DNA of 64,000 bases, from positions 21,791-85,790 of the forward strand of contig JAEEKI010000014.1 of assembly GCA_016282375.1 (NCBI GenBank). Direction: 5' to 3'. The notes beneath the pieces are model-generated. The model was not told the origin of the DNA and ran no database searches. It saw nothing but the letters and a program-made list of their open reading frames with translations. Below, one piece after another: positions 32,151-41,802 of the stretch. The position numbers and the translations under genes are program-made. The stretch comes from Caryophanales bacterium (GTDB taxonomy: Bacteria; Bacillota_I; Bacilli_A; RF39; UBA660). Each line of letters begins with the position of its first letter. Position 1 is the stretch's first letter.

Positions 32151-33207
32151 CTAGGATTGTGATGCTTTCTTTAGGAATTTTAAAATACACTTGGCTATCA
32201 TCTTCATAGTTTTTATCATCGAATAAAGTTACTTTAAGTGCTTTCTTCTCATCACCAAACTTAACTTCCATCTTAGCTAAGGCACCATCATAAATATAGT
32301 TAATAATCTTACCAATATAGGTATTACTACTTTGTTTATTAACAATCTGAATATTCTCCGGGCGAACTATCAATGTCAACTTGTCATCAATTTGATATTC
32401 GTTGTTGTCAACTTCAAGTAAAAGGCCCTCTTTTGTAACTACGTAAGCAATATCTTTAGAAACCTTTTTAACAACGGCTTTAAAGATATTAGATTCCCCT
32501 ATAAAATCGGCTGTAAACAAAGTTTTAGGATGATGATAAATTTCTCTAGGTGATCCTAATTGTTCAATAGTACCATTATTAATAATGGCAATTCGATCGC
32601 TCATGGTTAATGCTTCATCTTGGTCATGAGTAACATAAATAAATGTCATCTTTAACTTTTTTTGAAGTTTTTTTAATTCCACTTGCATTTCTCTTTTGAG
32701 CTTCAAGTCAAGAGAACATAATGATTCATCTAACAAAAGAACTTTATGGTTCATAACAATACCACGAGCTATAGCAACTCTTTGTTGTTCGCCACCAGAT
32801 AATTCGCTAGGATATCTTTTTTCATAACCATCTAATTTAACTAACGATATAGCATCTTTAATTCTTTTTTGAGCAATATCAACTGGAACTTTTTTCATTT
32901 TTAAACCAAAATTAATATTATCCCAAACTGTCATATGAGGAAATAAAGCAAAGTTTTGGAAGATAGTATTAACAGCACGATAAATCGGAGACACATCAGT
33001 GATATCTTCACCTTCAAGATATATTTTACCTTCAGTTACGGCTTCAAGACCAGATATCATTCTTAATACTGTCGTTTTACCACAACCGCTTGGGCCAAGA
33101 AGAGTTAAAAATTCTCCATCGTAAATATCTAAAGATAAATTTTTAATGACATAATCTTTGTCATATTTTTTGCTAACATTTTCTAATCTTATTATTACTT
33201 TTTCCAT
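32134..33207 (-). CDS. potA: Spermidine/putrescine ABC transporter ATP-binding protein
   Basis: GPSGCGKTTVLRMISG, LSGGEQQRVAIARGI, C-terminal TOBE-like domain. Confidence 0.92.
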   Translation of the reverse strand: MEKVIIRLENVSKKYDKDYVIKNLSLDIYDGEFLTLLGPSGCGKTTVLRMISGLEAVTEGKIYLEGEDITDVSPIYRAVNTIFQNFALFPHMTVWDNINFGLKMKKVPVDIAQKRIKDAISLVKLDGYEKRYPSELSGGEQQRVAIARGIVMNHKVLLLDESLCSLDLKLKREMQVELKKLQKKLKMTFIYVTHDQDEALTMSDRIAIINNGTIEQLGSPREIYHHPKTLFTADFIGESNIFKAVVKKVSKDIAYVVTKEGLLLEVDNNEYQIDDKLTLIVRPENIQIVNKQSSNTYIGKIINYIYDGALAKMEVKFGDEKKALKVTLFDDKNYEDDSQVYFKIPKESITILGDNNE

Positions 33208-33255
33208 TTGCTATGCTCCCATCTATTATAATATACCACATTTTTATCATCAAAA

Positions 33256-33283
33256 AAACTCCTTACTGAAAAGTAAGAAGTTT
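33256..33283 (-). terminator. Terminator downstream of the surface protein gene
   Basis: aaactccttactgaaaagtaagaagttt hairpin with A/T tract (T tract on the minus strand). Confidence 0.6.
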
Positions 33284-33287
33284 AAAT

Positions 33288-35969
33288 TTATGGAGCTAAA
33301 TATTTCGTGTAATAAGGATATCCCTCAATAGTTTCTAAGCCATCGGTCAGATTATAATTGGTATCCCAGTTTCCGATGGTACCCGAGACGGCACCATTTT
33401 TACCTTTTAAAATGCCATCATAGAAATCAAATGCTGTTGAACTCTTAACCCCGTATGTAGCACCCCGAATATTAATATTGGAGTTATCAACAATTCCATC
33501 GTCATCACCAATAGTTAAAGTTCCATCATTGGATACACCTTGTTGATTAATCCCAACAATAGTGCCACCTCGGATGACTAACGTAGCATTCGCTAAATTT
33601 TGAACGGTACCTCTATCCATCGAAGAACCAGCAGGTGTACCTGTCGTTTTAGAACTTATATAGGCGGTTCCAGATATCTCGGCATATCCTCCACCATAGT
33701 TATAAACCGCTTGTCTTGTACCAGTCGCCATAATATTAACACTATTAATATGAGCTTCACCACCTTGACGGATATTGAAAGCCGAATTAGTTTGAGAAGC
33801 CGATGTAACAGAACCGTTAGTAACATTTAATTTGCCATATACTTCAAGAACAGCGGCTGCTCCATTAAAGCTTAATGTATAACCCTGCATATCAAAATTA
33901 ATATATTTCGTTGAATTAATGGCAACATTTTCACTAGCATCGCGAACTAATGTAACATTAGTCCAAGTACGATTGGTTGCCGCATTAACAGCATCTTGAA
34001 CAGAATAATAATAAGTATTATCGATAGCAGCAGCATATGCTTGAGACCAACTAGCTGTAAGTAGCATGTCATCATATACTAAATAATCAGGATCATCCAT
34101 CAATTGATTGTCCTCATCATACCATCCCATAAAGACATAACCTGCTCTTGATGGACGTGGAAGCGTACCTATTGGATCGCCTCTTAAAAGATGTAATGAA
34201 CCGTCAAGCATTTCACCACCGTTAGTGTCAAATGAAATAGTTACACTACCTAATCCTAATTGTAATGTTTCATAATTAGTTCCATTAATGGACTCTGTAC
34301 CATATATATATCCTAGATTGTCTTCATGGCCAAGCACAGGGTCAGTAACTGTAGATACACCATTTTTACCCTTTATAATGCCATCATATAGATAAAATTT
34401 ACCTTCAATACCATAATTTATACCTTGGATAAGAATAGAACTATTATCAACAACGCCATCATGACTACCAATTGTTACATATTGATCTCCATATACAACA
34501 ATGGCACTTTTCGTTCCTGTGGATATAATACTTCCACCGGTTATTGTAAATTGGCCTCCTGAAATAGTTTGAACGGTAGCTCTTTGGTTTGAATTAGCAC
34601 TCAATTCGCTAGTTCCTTCGACTAAAACCTTTCCCGCAATATATAAACATTGTTTGCCATTATTTTTTGTCATGTAGACATTGGTATTAGTTAAAGTTAG
34701 TTCTGAACCACTATTTACATTAATAACACCATTGGCATTTTGATTATATGTAATGGTTCCATTAAGTACTTTCAACTTTCCATCAACTGTTATAACTGCT
34801 AATCCACTACTATTACTCAAAGTATGATTTTGCATATCAAAAATAACTTTTTGAGGAGTATCAATAGTAATATGTTCACTAGTATCTTTAAGTAAAGTAA
34901 TAGTTGTATAATTAGTGTTATCAACAATGGCATTTAAAGCAGCATCAATACTTGTATAGAAAGTTCCGTTCATTTCAGCAACAGCATTAACCCATCTTGC
35001 ATAAACATTTCTACTTTGAGTTATTTGTTGTGTTATATCAAATTCGGTATTAAAGCCAGTATCAAGATACCATTTATAGAAAGTTTTATTACTATTCGTT
35101 GGCATTATTTCAGCACCGGCAACAATGTTGTTTTGATTATAACGCCATACATAAGTTACAGCATTAGTTGTTTGATTACCGCTATATGAACCGCCATTGG
35201 CATCATAAGTAATCGTATACGTAGGAAGATTTCTAATTATTAAACTCTCTTGAACATCTTCGATTAATAAATCACCATTAGCATAAGTATAATCTGTATT
35301 TTGTAAGTATTCATAACTACCCATTACTTGTAATAATAAAGGATCAATATTTGAAAGTGTTATTTCTAAATCATCGCCATCCAAAACACCGGCTGGATAG
35401 TTACCAGATATTCCCGAATAAGTAATATCATGATATTCGCGAAAATCAAAGACAATATCAAAGACAAAACTCGTGTCGGTAGAATCATATGAATTGGCAT
35501 CTTTATATCCTACGGTGATATAAAAAGTTTTTTGAGCCCCACTACCACAATCAGTCGGATCATAATCATCACAAATTTTTTCTTTTAAATTATACCCACT
35601 CCAGGAAACAATTTCTAAATTATTAGGTAACCCTGTAGCCGAAAGAATCCCCATTGAGGTTCCACTGGGGATTTGAACATTTGTAACTTGTACTGCATAA
35701 GTTATCGTTGAATTGGCATTAGGTAAAGACGCATTAGCTGTCACTAAATGAACATTATAATCTTCGTAAAGACCAACCCCACCATTACTAGTGCTAGATA
35801 TAGAAAAACCAGTGACTCTTATCTCACTAGGTATTCTTACATAGGCATAACTCTCCATGGTCATGGTCGAACCATATGCTGACCATCCAATGCTTAAGAA
35901 GAGTGTTACTATAATTAAACAAATGGAAATTAATCGAATATAATGAGAACGTTTCTTTTTTTTTGTCAT
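33288..35969 (-). CDS. Large secreted surface protein with InlB-type repeats and duplicated beta-helix-like modules
   Basis: Signal/TM N-terminus; YTITYDANGGSYSGN...FYKWYLDTGFNTEFDITQQITQSRNVYARW and VTISFDTNGGEMLDG...GYVFMGWYDEDN; duplicated FYTSIDAALNAI / YYSVQDAVNAA modules. Confidence 0.75.
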   Translation of the reverse strand: MTKKKKRSHYIRLISICLIIVTLFLSIGWSAYGSTMTMESYAYVRIPSEIRVTGFSISSTSNGGVGLYEDYNVHLVTANASLPNANSTITYAVQVTNVQIPSGTSMGILSATGLPNNLEIVSWSGYNLKEKICDDYDPTDCGSGAQKTFYITVGYKDANSYDSTDTSFVFDIVFDFREYHDITYSGISGNYPAGVLDGDDLEITLSNIDPLLLQVMGSYEYLQNTDYTYANGDLLIEDVQESLIIRNLPTYTITYDANGGSYSGNQTTNAVTYVWRYNQNNIVAGAEIMPTNSNKTFYKWYLDTGFNTEFDITQQITQSRNVYARWVNAVAEMNGTFYTSIDAALNAIVDNTNYTTITLLKDTSEHITIDTPQKVIFDMQNHTLSNSSGLAVITVDGKLKVLNGTITYNQNANGVINVNSGSELTLTNTNVYMTKNNGKQCLYIAGKVLVEGTSELSANSNQRATVQTISGGQFTITGGSIISTGTKSAIVVYGDQYVTIGSHDGVVDNSSILIQGINYGIEGKFYLYDGIIKGKNGVSTVTDPVLGHEDNLGYIYGTESINGTNYETLQLGLGSVTISFDTNGGEMLDGSLHLLRGDPIGTLPRPSRAGYVFMGWYDEDNQLMDDPDYLVYDDMLLTASWSQAYAAAIDNTYYYSVQDAVNAATNRTWTNVTLVRDASENVAINSTKYINFDMQGYTLSFNGAAAVLEVYGKLNVTNGSVTSASQTNSAFNIRQGGEAHINSVNIMATGTRQAVYNYGGGYAEISGTAYISSKTTGTPAGSSMDRGTVQNLANATLVIRGGTIVGINQQGVSNDGTLTIGDDDGIVDNSNINIRGATYGVKSSTAFDFYDGILKGKNGAVSGTIGNWDTNYNLTDGLETIEGYPYYTKYLAP

Positions 35970-35979
35970 CTTATATCAC

Positions 35980-37107
35980 CTATTTTTTCAAATCGATGCC
36001 TTTAACGACAAATCTAAATACATCCGTATTATTTTTGATATAAAAGATACCTTCTTGATGCTCAACAGTATTGTAATACATTATTGGCATTTTTAAATTA
36101 TCTCGTACATCTAATAATTCTGTGAAACTCTTAACATCTGCTATATGACACTTAGATAAATCAATTTTAGTTTTAGTTTCAACAATTAAACGATCATATT
36201 CTTTTAACAATTTATCAACATATTTATCATATGCTGACTTTTCTTTAATAAAGGATGTTATTCCACAAATAGTTCTATAAAGGAAAATAGATGCTATAAA
36301 AAAGAGGATTATTTCAATAACTAAATATTCTGGATTAAATGTAACAATTGTTTCAGGAGAAACATGCTTAGTTGCTTCAAGATTATTAGCATCAAAATTT
36401 ATTTGTAATGATCTTTCAGATAAAGGAATCTTAATATTGGACTTAGTTGTTTCGTTAATAACATAATTCAAATCTTCATCGGTCTTTTTATCAACTTCTA
36501 AATATACATTTAAATAGCCATTTATATCAACGCCGGTTTCATTCTTAAATCTATTAGCTAAATAATTATAATAACCATAGTCTACTACAACATGTTGGTT
36601 AATATTATAAATATTTGTATTGTCTATATGATCACTGGTTGTATCCTTAATAACATATTTTTCATCAACGAAACTAACTCCTTGATTATTTTCTAGAATT
36701 AATTGCGCAATAACACGATAATTAAAGTCCATTTTCGTTAAACGTTCAATATTGAATAAATAACTATAATCAATATCGATATGATCAATAAGACTAGCAA
36801 CATAAGCGCGATTCATACCTAAGTATTCTTCTTTATAAAAGTCATTAGCCTTTAAATATACTCGGTATGCTATTTGATTTTCATCAGAATAAGAAATGGG
36901 TTTGGTTTCTTCTCTCTCAATAGTTTTTGTTGCAGCAAAAAAACAATAGGCCGCTAATCCTATGAAAAGCATTGAGTTAATAATTAACTTTTCCCAAAAA
37001 CCATTTTTTGGTTTTTCTTTTGGTTTGGGAGCAGTTACTTTAGAACTCTTTTTTGACTTAGAAGTAGTATCTACAGTACTAGTCCTATTGCTTCCTTTCT
37101 TCTCCAT
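35980..37107 (-). CDS. DUF5305-like membrane protein linked to the SipW module
   Basis: Two TMs enclosing an extracytoplasmic domain (ISYSDENQIAYRVYLKANDFYKEEYLGMNRAYVASLIDHIDIDYSYLF). Confidence 0.55.
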   Translation of the reverse strand: MEKKGSNRTSTVDTTSKSKKSSKVTAPKPKEKPKNGFWEKLIINSMLFIGLAAYCFFAATKTIEREETKPISYSDENQIAYRVYLKANDFYKEEYLGMNRAYVASLIDHIDIDYSYLFNIERLTKMDFNYRVIAQLILENNQGVSFVDEKYVIKDTTSDHIDNTNIYNINQHVVVDYGYYNYLANRFKNETGVDINGYLNVYLEVDKKTDEDLNYVINETTKSNIKIPLSERSLQINFDANNLEATKHVSPETIVTFNPEYLVIEIILFFIASIFLYRTICGITSFIKEKSAYDKYVDKLLKEYDRLIVETKTKIDLSKCHIADVKSFTELLDVRDNLKMPIMYYNTVEHQEGIFYIKNNTDVFRFVVKGIDLKK

Positions 37108-37117
37108 TTTATCCCTT

Positions 37118-38251
37118 CTATAAATCTCTTAACCATACTGGTAAATAACCTATAAATGGTATTTTAATATCAACTGTTCCGTAAATCATATCTTTAGTTA
37201 CTTTATAACTATCGATATCATTATTAGCATCCCCTTTGGTATAAATAACGTATTGTTCATTAACAGCGATTTTTTTAACTATCCGGTGAACAACAATTAT
37301 CCCTTGATGTTTTACGGCAATAACTTGGCCAATTTCTAACTTATCAATATTGGCTTTTCCTTTATCAACCACTACAACATCGCCTTTATGCATGTGAGGT
37401 TCCATACTACCGCTACCAATGACAATCGCATGAAAACGAAAATAACCACTGGTGAAATATACTAAGATGCTAATGATAACAATACAAGGAATTAAACTCA
37501 ATATCTCCTTTTTTTGTTTACTATATTCAATTTGTTCGTCACGGTCTTTTTTATAAAATGTATGTAAACGAAATAGCAAAACAAATGGAGCTAACAAATG
37601 AATTAATGAGTAGATATATTGATTAGGATTTGGAATTATTGGTATTAAATAAATATATAATTCCATTACTAAAATATATAAAATAGTTGGTTTATATCCA
37701 TCTTTAATGGATATATATGTACATACAATATTTTTACTAGTATATGGTAATACATAAAGTGCAATAAAGATAAAAACATCGTAAAAACTATGAAATTTTG
37801 GGATACTTACTATTACATTTAAATCAAATAGTATAAATAAAAAACAAGTTGTTACAATTAATAATCTAGATCCCTCTGATTTTTTTAGCATCATATAACG
37901 CAATAGTTCTTTAAGAACCACAACTCCTATTAAAGGAATAAAAATTTTTTTTAGGTTACTCAACGTATAATAGTTAATTGTTTTGTAAAAACCAATTGGT
38001 ATTCCGATAAGATAATATGCAAGGAAAAATGCTAGTAAAAAGATTGTGACATCCAAACACACCGTTTTCCAATAACGATTACGGTCTTTTTCAAACCCAA
38101 AGAATACTTTAAATAAACCTGATATGATAACTAAAAATAATAAACCCCAGTATCTATTTAATATACTTAGTACAAAACTATTTAGTAAAAGTAAGACAAA
38201 AATGATTAGTTCAAAAGCTAATAATCTAATGTATCCCTTTTTCATTCTCAC
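37118..38251 (-). CDS. SipW-type signal peptidase I with extended multi-TM N-terminus
   Basis: VIGSGSMEPHMHKGDVVVVDKG catalytic Ser motif; VVHRIVKK...YVIYTKGDANNDIDSYKV; SipW-like His in place of catalytic Lys (GIIVVHRIV). Confidence 0.85.
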   Translation of the reverse strand: MRMKKGYIRLLAFELIIFVLLLLNSFVLSILNRYWGLLFLVIISGLFKVFFGFEKDRNRYWKTVCLDVTIFLLAFFLAYYLIGIPIGFYKTINYYTLSNLKKIFIPLIGVVVLKELLRYMMLKKSEGSRLLIVTTCFLFILFDLNVIVSIPKFHSFYDVFIFIALYVLPYTSKNIVCTYISIKDGYKPTILYILVMELYIYLIPIIPNPNQYIYSLIHLLAPFVLLFRLHTFYKKDRDEQIEYSKQKKEILSLIPCIVIISILVYFTSGYFRFHAIVIGSGSMEPHMHKGDVVVVDKGKANIDKLEIGQVIAVKHQGIIVVHRIVKKIAVNEQYVIYTKGDANNDIDSYKVTKDMIYGTVDIKIPFIGYLPVWLRDL

Positions 38252-38307
38252 AACTCTCCCAAATAATTTTGTTAAAGTATATTAAAAAATTAATATACTT
38301 TGTTATT

Positions 38308-39024
38308 CTAACTACCACTAGTTGAACCATATACAACAGTTGTTGCGCCCAACGTTACAATGAAATCTCCTAATATTGTATTAGCAGGAGCAACGCCAGT
38401 CGCTGCAATAGTTAATGTAGCATCAACAGAAGAACCATGAGCAATAGTCATACCTGTATAACTAGGTGTTCCTAATGATTTTAAGTTAAAATCATGGCCA
38501 TCAATAGTTAATGTAACATTAAACATTGTTTCACAGTCTGTTTGATCAATATTACCGCTTTCAGCTGTAATAACTGCCCCAATATTTTCTGGGTCTTGTT
38601 CAATTGTTCTATTACCAGCAGTTGAATTATATGCACATGAAATGCCTGAAGTTGTAATGCTTGTTAAAGCAGCATCAATTGAACCCTCATTTTTAATTTT
38701 AAATGCATATGATACAGAAGAACCAGTAGAATTTGCTAAAGTGGCAGCAACACCTTGTGAAATTGTATACTTGTACATGTTAATTGTACCAGGGTTTGTA
38801 ACACCAGTTCCTGCTACTGAATTTGGTGTTCCTGTTAAATTAGCCATTGTACCATTTGCTAAAGCAAAGCCAACATTCCAATCAGTTGTACCAACAGTTT
38901 CCACATTAGCACTCGCAGAAATATTAAGTGTACTTGTATATGCTGCAAAACCAATAGATAAACCTGCTACAGCAATTATCAAAGCCAAAATAGAAATAAC
39001 TTTACTATTGTTTCCCTTTTCCAT
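38308..39024 (-). CDS. TasA/camelysin-like SipW-dependent secreted protein
   Basis: KVISILALIIAVAGLSIGFAAYTSTLNISASANV leader followed by a beta-rich low-complexity body; adjacent to a SipW-type peptidase. Confidence 0.65.
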   Translation of the reverse strand: MEKGNNSKVISILALIIAVAGLSIGFAAYTSTLNISASANVETVGTTDWNVGFALANGTMANLTGTPNSVAGTGVTNPGTINMYKYTISQGVAATLANSTGSSVSYAFKIKNEGSIDAALTSITTSGISCAYNSTAGNRTIEQDPENIGAVITAESGNIDQTDCETMFNVTLTIDGHDFNLKSLGTPSYTGMTIAHGSSVDATLTIAATGVAPANTILGDFIVTLGATTVVYGSTSGS

Positions 39025-39149
39025 TTTTTCACCTCCTATTTTTTATAATTAATATATAGCATATTTTAGTTGCTACTATACTGCTTAAAAAAACATTATA
39101 GAAACTACAAACAATATCCTATCTATGCTATGGTTTAATTATAACATAT

Positions 39150-40766
39150 TTACGCATCACGAACAACAAAAAAATTAATGATATATTTAATTAGTTTTTC
39201 TTTGCTGTTTTGTCTTTTAAAAACAAAAATCCTTTCTAAACTTAATTTATTAATTGTAAATATATCCAGTTTTATCTCATTAAGAGTTAATTGAAAAACA
39301 TCTATTTTGGAAATAAGGACTTTAATTAATGTTTCTTTAAACAGAAAACTGTTAATTAATTCATTAAGTAAGTATTCAAGATGATTTTCTATTGTTTGAA
39401 AATGATTTTGAGATGTTAAACTAATAATTTCATTATTGACTTCTTTTAGTAGTTTATTACATTCTTGTATATTTAAACTAAAATCATCTTTAGTTATGAG
39501 ATTATCAGTATATAATTCAATTAGTTTTTGTTTTTTTGACTGCAAATTATGCTCCCTATTCGTTAATTCACTTAGATTATGATGACTATTAAAATACTGT
39601 TGATAAATATCTAGCAATATTTTGTTAACTTCATCATATTGAATATTTAAAGAAGAAAAATAATTATCCAAAATAACATTTAGTTCGCTTTCTCTAAGAT
39701 GGGGTGACAAACATTGTTTTTTGCCTTCGGTTAAATACTTCGAACATGACCAGGCAATATCATTATTTTTTAATTTTCGAGCGTGGTAAAAATGTCCATC
39801 ATGATGACAAATAATTTTGGAAGATAAAGCATATTGATTAGTTGTTTTTCTTTGAGGATTAATATTAAAACGATTATTAGCTTTATTCCATAATGATTCT
39901 TCAACAATAGGTGGTATTTTCTGAAAGTCTGGATAGATTAACCAATTTTCTTTTGGTAATAGTCTCTCTTTTTTAGTCATATAATCGACAACCTCGCTTT
40001 TTCTTCCACAGTAATATCCTTTGTATTTAGGATTTTTAAGCATTCGCATCACAGTCGCAGAACACCATTCATGATGATGGCTAGTTTTGATCTTTAAAGA
40101 GTTTAAATACTTAACTATTTGCGCTAGCGAATACTTTTCTATGCCATAAAGATAAAAGATTTTTTGAACTATTTTAGCTTCCAAATCGTTAATGACTAAA
40201 TTACCCGTTTCATGATTTTTATAATAGCCATATAATTGATTATTTCCTAAAATAATCCCTTTTTTAATCGCTCTTTGCATGCCAAATTTAACTCTTTCAG
40301 AAAGACGACGTATTTCCTCTTGAGCTAATGAGGCCATAATCGTTAAGCGTAATTCCGCATCCGGCAAAGCCGTGTTAATATTATCATTAATAAATAAAAC
40401 AGCTACCCCACTTTCAAGTAACTCTCGTGTATATTTAATACTATCTAGGGTATTACGCGAAAACCGTGATATTTCTTTTGTTAAAATTAAATCAAATTTA
40501 CCTTGTTTAGCATCATTAATCATTTGTAAAAAATGAGTTCTTTTTAAAGCACTTATTCCTGTTATGCCATCATCTACATAACCACTTACAAAAGTCCAAT
40601 GATAATTGTTATGAATCATATCCTCGAAATAAGAAATTTGATTTTGTAAAGAATTTTGTTGGTCAAGATGTTCGGTTGATACTCTTGAATAATAAGTTAC
40701 CCTTAGATTCAACATCGTTAAAGGAATGCCTAAAGCTAAATTCTTACGGATATCATTTAAGTTCAT
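39150..40766 (-). CDS. Large serine recombinase of element 1
   Basis: VTYYSRVSTEHLDQQNSLQNQ, DDGITGISALKRTHFLQMINDA, LILTKEISRFSRNTLD, Recombinase and Zn-ribbon regions. ORF track starts at 40781; MNLNDIRKN at 40766 is plausible. Confidence 0.93.
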   Translation of the reverse strand: MNLNDIRKNLALGIPLTMLNLRVTYYSRVSTEHLDQQNSLQNQISYFEDMIHNNYHWTFVSGYVDDGITGISALKRTHFLQMINDAKQGKFDLILTKEISRFSRNTLDSIKYTRELLESGVAVLFINDNINTALPDAELRLTIMASLAQEEIRRLSERVKFGMQRAIKKGIILGNNQLYGYYKNHETGNLVINDLEAKIVQKIFYLYGIEKYSLAQIVKYLNSLKIKTSHHHEWCSATVMRMLKNPKYKGYYCGRKSEVVDYMTKKERLLPKENWLIYPDFQKIPPIVEESLWNKANNRFNINPQRKTTNQYALSSKIICHHDGHFYHARKLKNNDIAWSCSKYLTEGKKQCLSPHLRESELNVILDNYFSSLNIQYDEVNKILLDIYQQYFNSHHNLSELTNREHNLQSKKQKLIELYTDNLITKDDFSLNIQECNKLLKEVNNEIISLTSQNHFQTIENHLEYLLNELINSFLFKETLIKVLISKIDVFQLTLNEIKLDIFTINKLSLERIFVFKRQNSKEKLIKYIINFFVVRDA

Positions 40767-40881
40767 CAAGCATTTCCTCAAGTGTATTTAAAGCATAATA
40801 ATATTCTGCATCAGATATATATTTATTTAAATGCATTTGTTTATTTAATACTAAAGCCAATTCTAAATAGACTCTTTGCAT
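40753..40881 (-). CDS. Small ORF upstream of and overlapping the element 1 recombinase (42 aa)
   Basis: MQRVYLELALVLNKQMHLNKYISDAEYYYALNTLEEMLDELK*; overlaps the recombinase start; absent from the supplied ORF track. Confidence 0.5.
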   Translation of the reverse strand: MQRVYLELALVLNKQMHLNKYISDAEYYYALNTLEEMLDELK

Positions 40882-40919
40882 ACCATCACCATTAAAAAAT
40901 ATGTAATTTATAACGAAGA

Positions 40920-40935
40920 TATTTATTATTGTTGC
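40920..40935 (-). repeat. Element 1 right internal inverted repeat (attP half-site)
   Basis: tatttattattgttgc; exact reverse complement of 24923..24938. Confidence 0.85.
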
Positions 40936-40944
40936 TCTAAGAGA

Positions 40945-41347
40945 GCCTAACGCTCTAAAACTAGAACAAGAAGGATATGGTCATGTAGTAGCAAGTATTG
41001 GCCAATTATCTGGTGATATGCCATACACAACTTTTTATACCCGTAAGAGTTATATTCAAGAACATGAAGATGTTATCCAAATCTTTGTTAAGGCCATTAA
41101 TCAAGGTCTAAAATTTACTAAGGAAAATGATAGTAAAACCATTGCGCAAATAATTCTTCCTCAATTTCCTGATACATCATTAAATGATTTAGTCAAAATT
41201 ATTGATCGCTATAAAGAAAATGATACTTGGCTTGATAATAGCATCGTCGAAGAAAAATTATTACAAAATCTTGAGGATTTAATGATAGATAATAATCTTT
41301 TAGATAAGTATGTTCCCTACACTGACTTAGTTAAAAATTATGAATAA
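40945..41347 (+). pseudogene. 3' part of the interrupted SsuA/ThiY-type substrate-binding protein
   Basis: EPNALKLEQEGYGHVVASIGQLSGDMPYTTFYTRKSYIQEHEDVIQIFVKAINQGLKF...; in frame with 24332..24915 after removing element 1. Confidence 0.88.
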
Positions 41348-41752
41348 TATAATTCAAGTAAAAAATCTAGCAAAATCTTATAATACTCTGCATGGAGAAA
41401 TTGAAGTTCTTAAGAAGATTAATATAGATGTAAAAGAAGGTTCTTTTACATCTATCGTTGGTTCATCAGGATGTGGTAAATCAACCCTATTAAATATCAT
41501 TGCCAGTTTAGATAAGCAAGATGATGGCCAAATTATTACTAAAGGAAAAATCAAAATTGGTTATATGTTTCAAGATGATGCTTTGCTTTCCTACTTAACC
41601 GTTTATGAAAATGCCATACTTGGTCTCAAACTATCTAATAATCTTTCACAAGAAAATACTAATTATGTAAATCATCTTTTAAAGGAATATGGTTTAGATA
41701 ATTTCAAAAATAAATATCCTAATGAATTATCTGGTGGTATGAAACAAAAAGT
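41340..41752 (+). pseudogene. 5' part of an SsuB/ThiZ-type ABC transporter ATPase, interrupted by element 2
   Basis: VGSSGCGKSTLLNIIASLDKQDDG...NELSGGMKQKV; continues at 46938. Confidence 0.92.
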
Positions 41753-41754
41753 TG

Positions 41755-41770
41755 CTTGTATTTTATCAAG
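41755..41770 (+). repeat. Element 2 left internal inverted repeat (attP half-site)
   Basis: cttgtattttatcaag; reverse complement matches 46918..46933 at 14/16. Confidence 0.75.
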
Positions 41771-41802
41771 GCAAAAAAAAGACCAAGTTAATGGTCTATA
41801 AA

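Larger units (their letters stand above)
24916..40944. mobile_element. Element 1: ~16.0 kb large-serine-recombinase integrative element with agmatine/polyamine and SipW/TasA-like cargo
   Basis: Splits an SBP ORF; shared GA at 24914-24915 and 40943-40944; 16-bp perfect inverted repeat gcaacaataataaata/tatttattattgttgc, each 7 nt from GA; serine recombinase at the right end; removal restores a 328-aa ORF. Confidence 0.88.

Noticed and set aside
38642-39052. Plus-strand ORF of 136 aa opposite the TasA-like gene
   Set aside because: Fully antisense to a coherent secreted protein gene with signal peptide; no independent evidence of coding.
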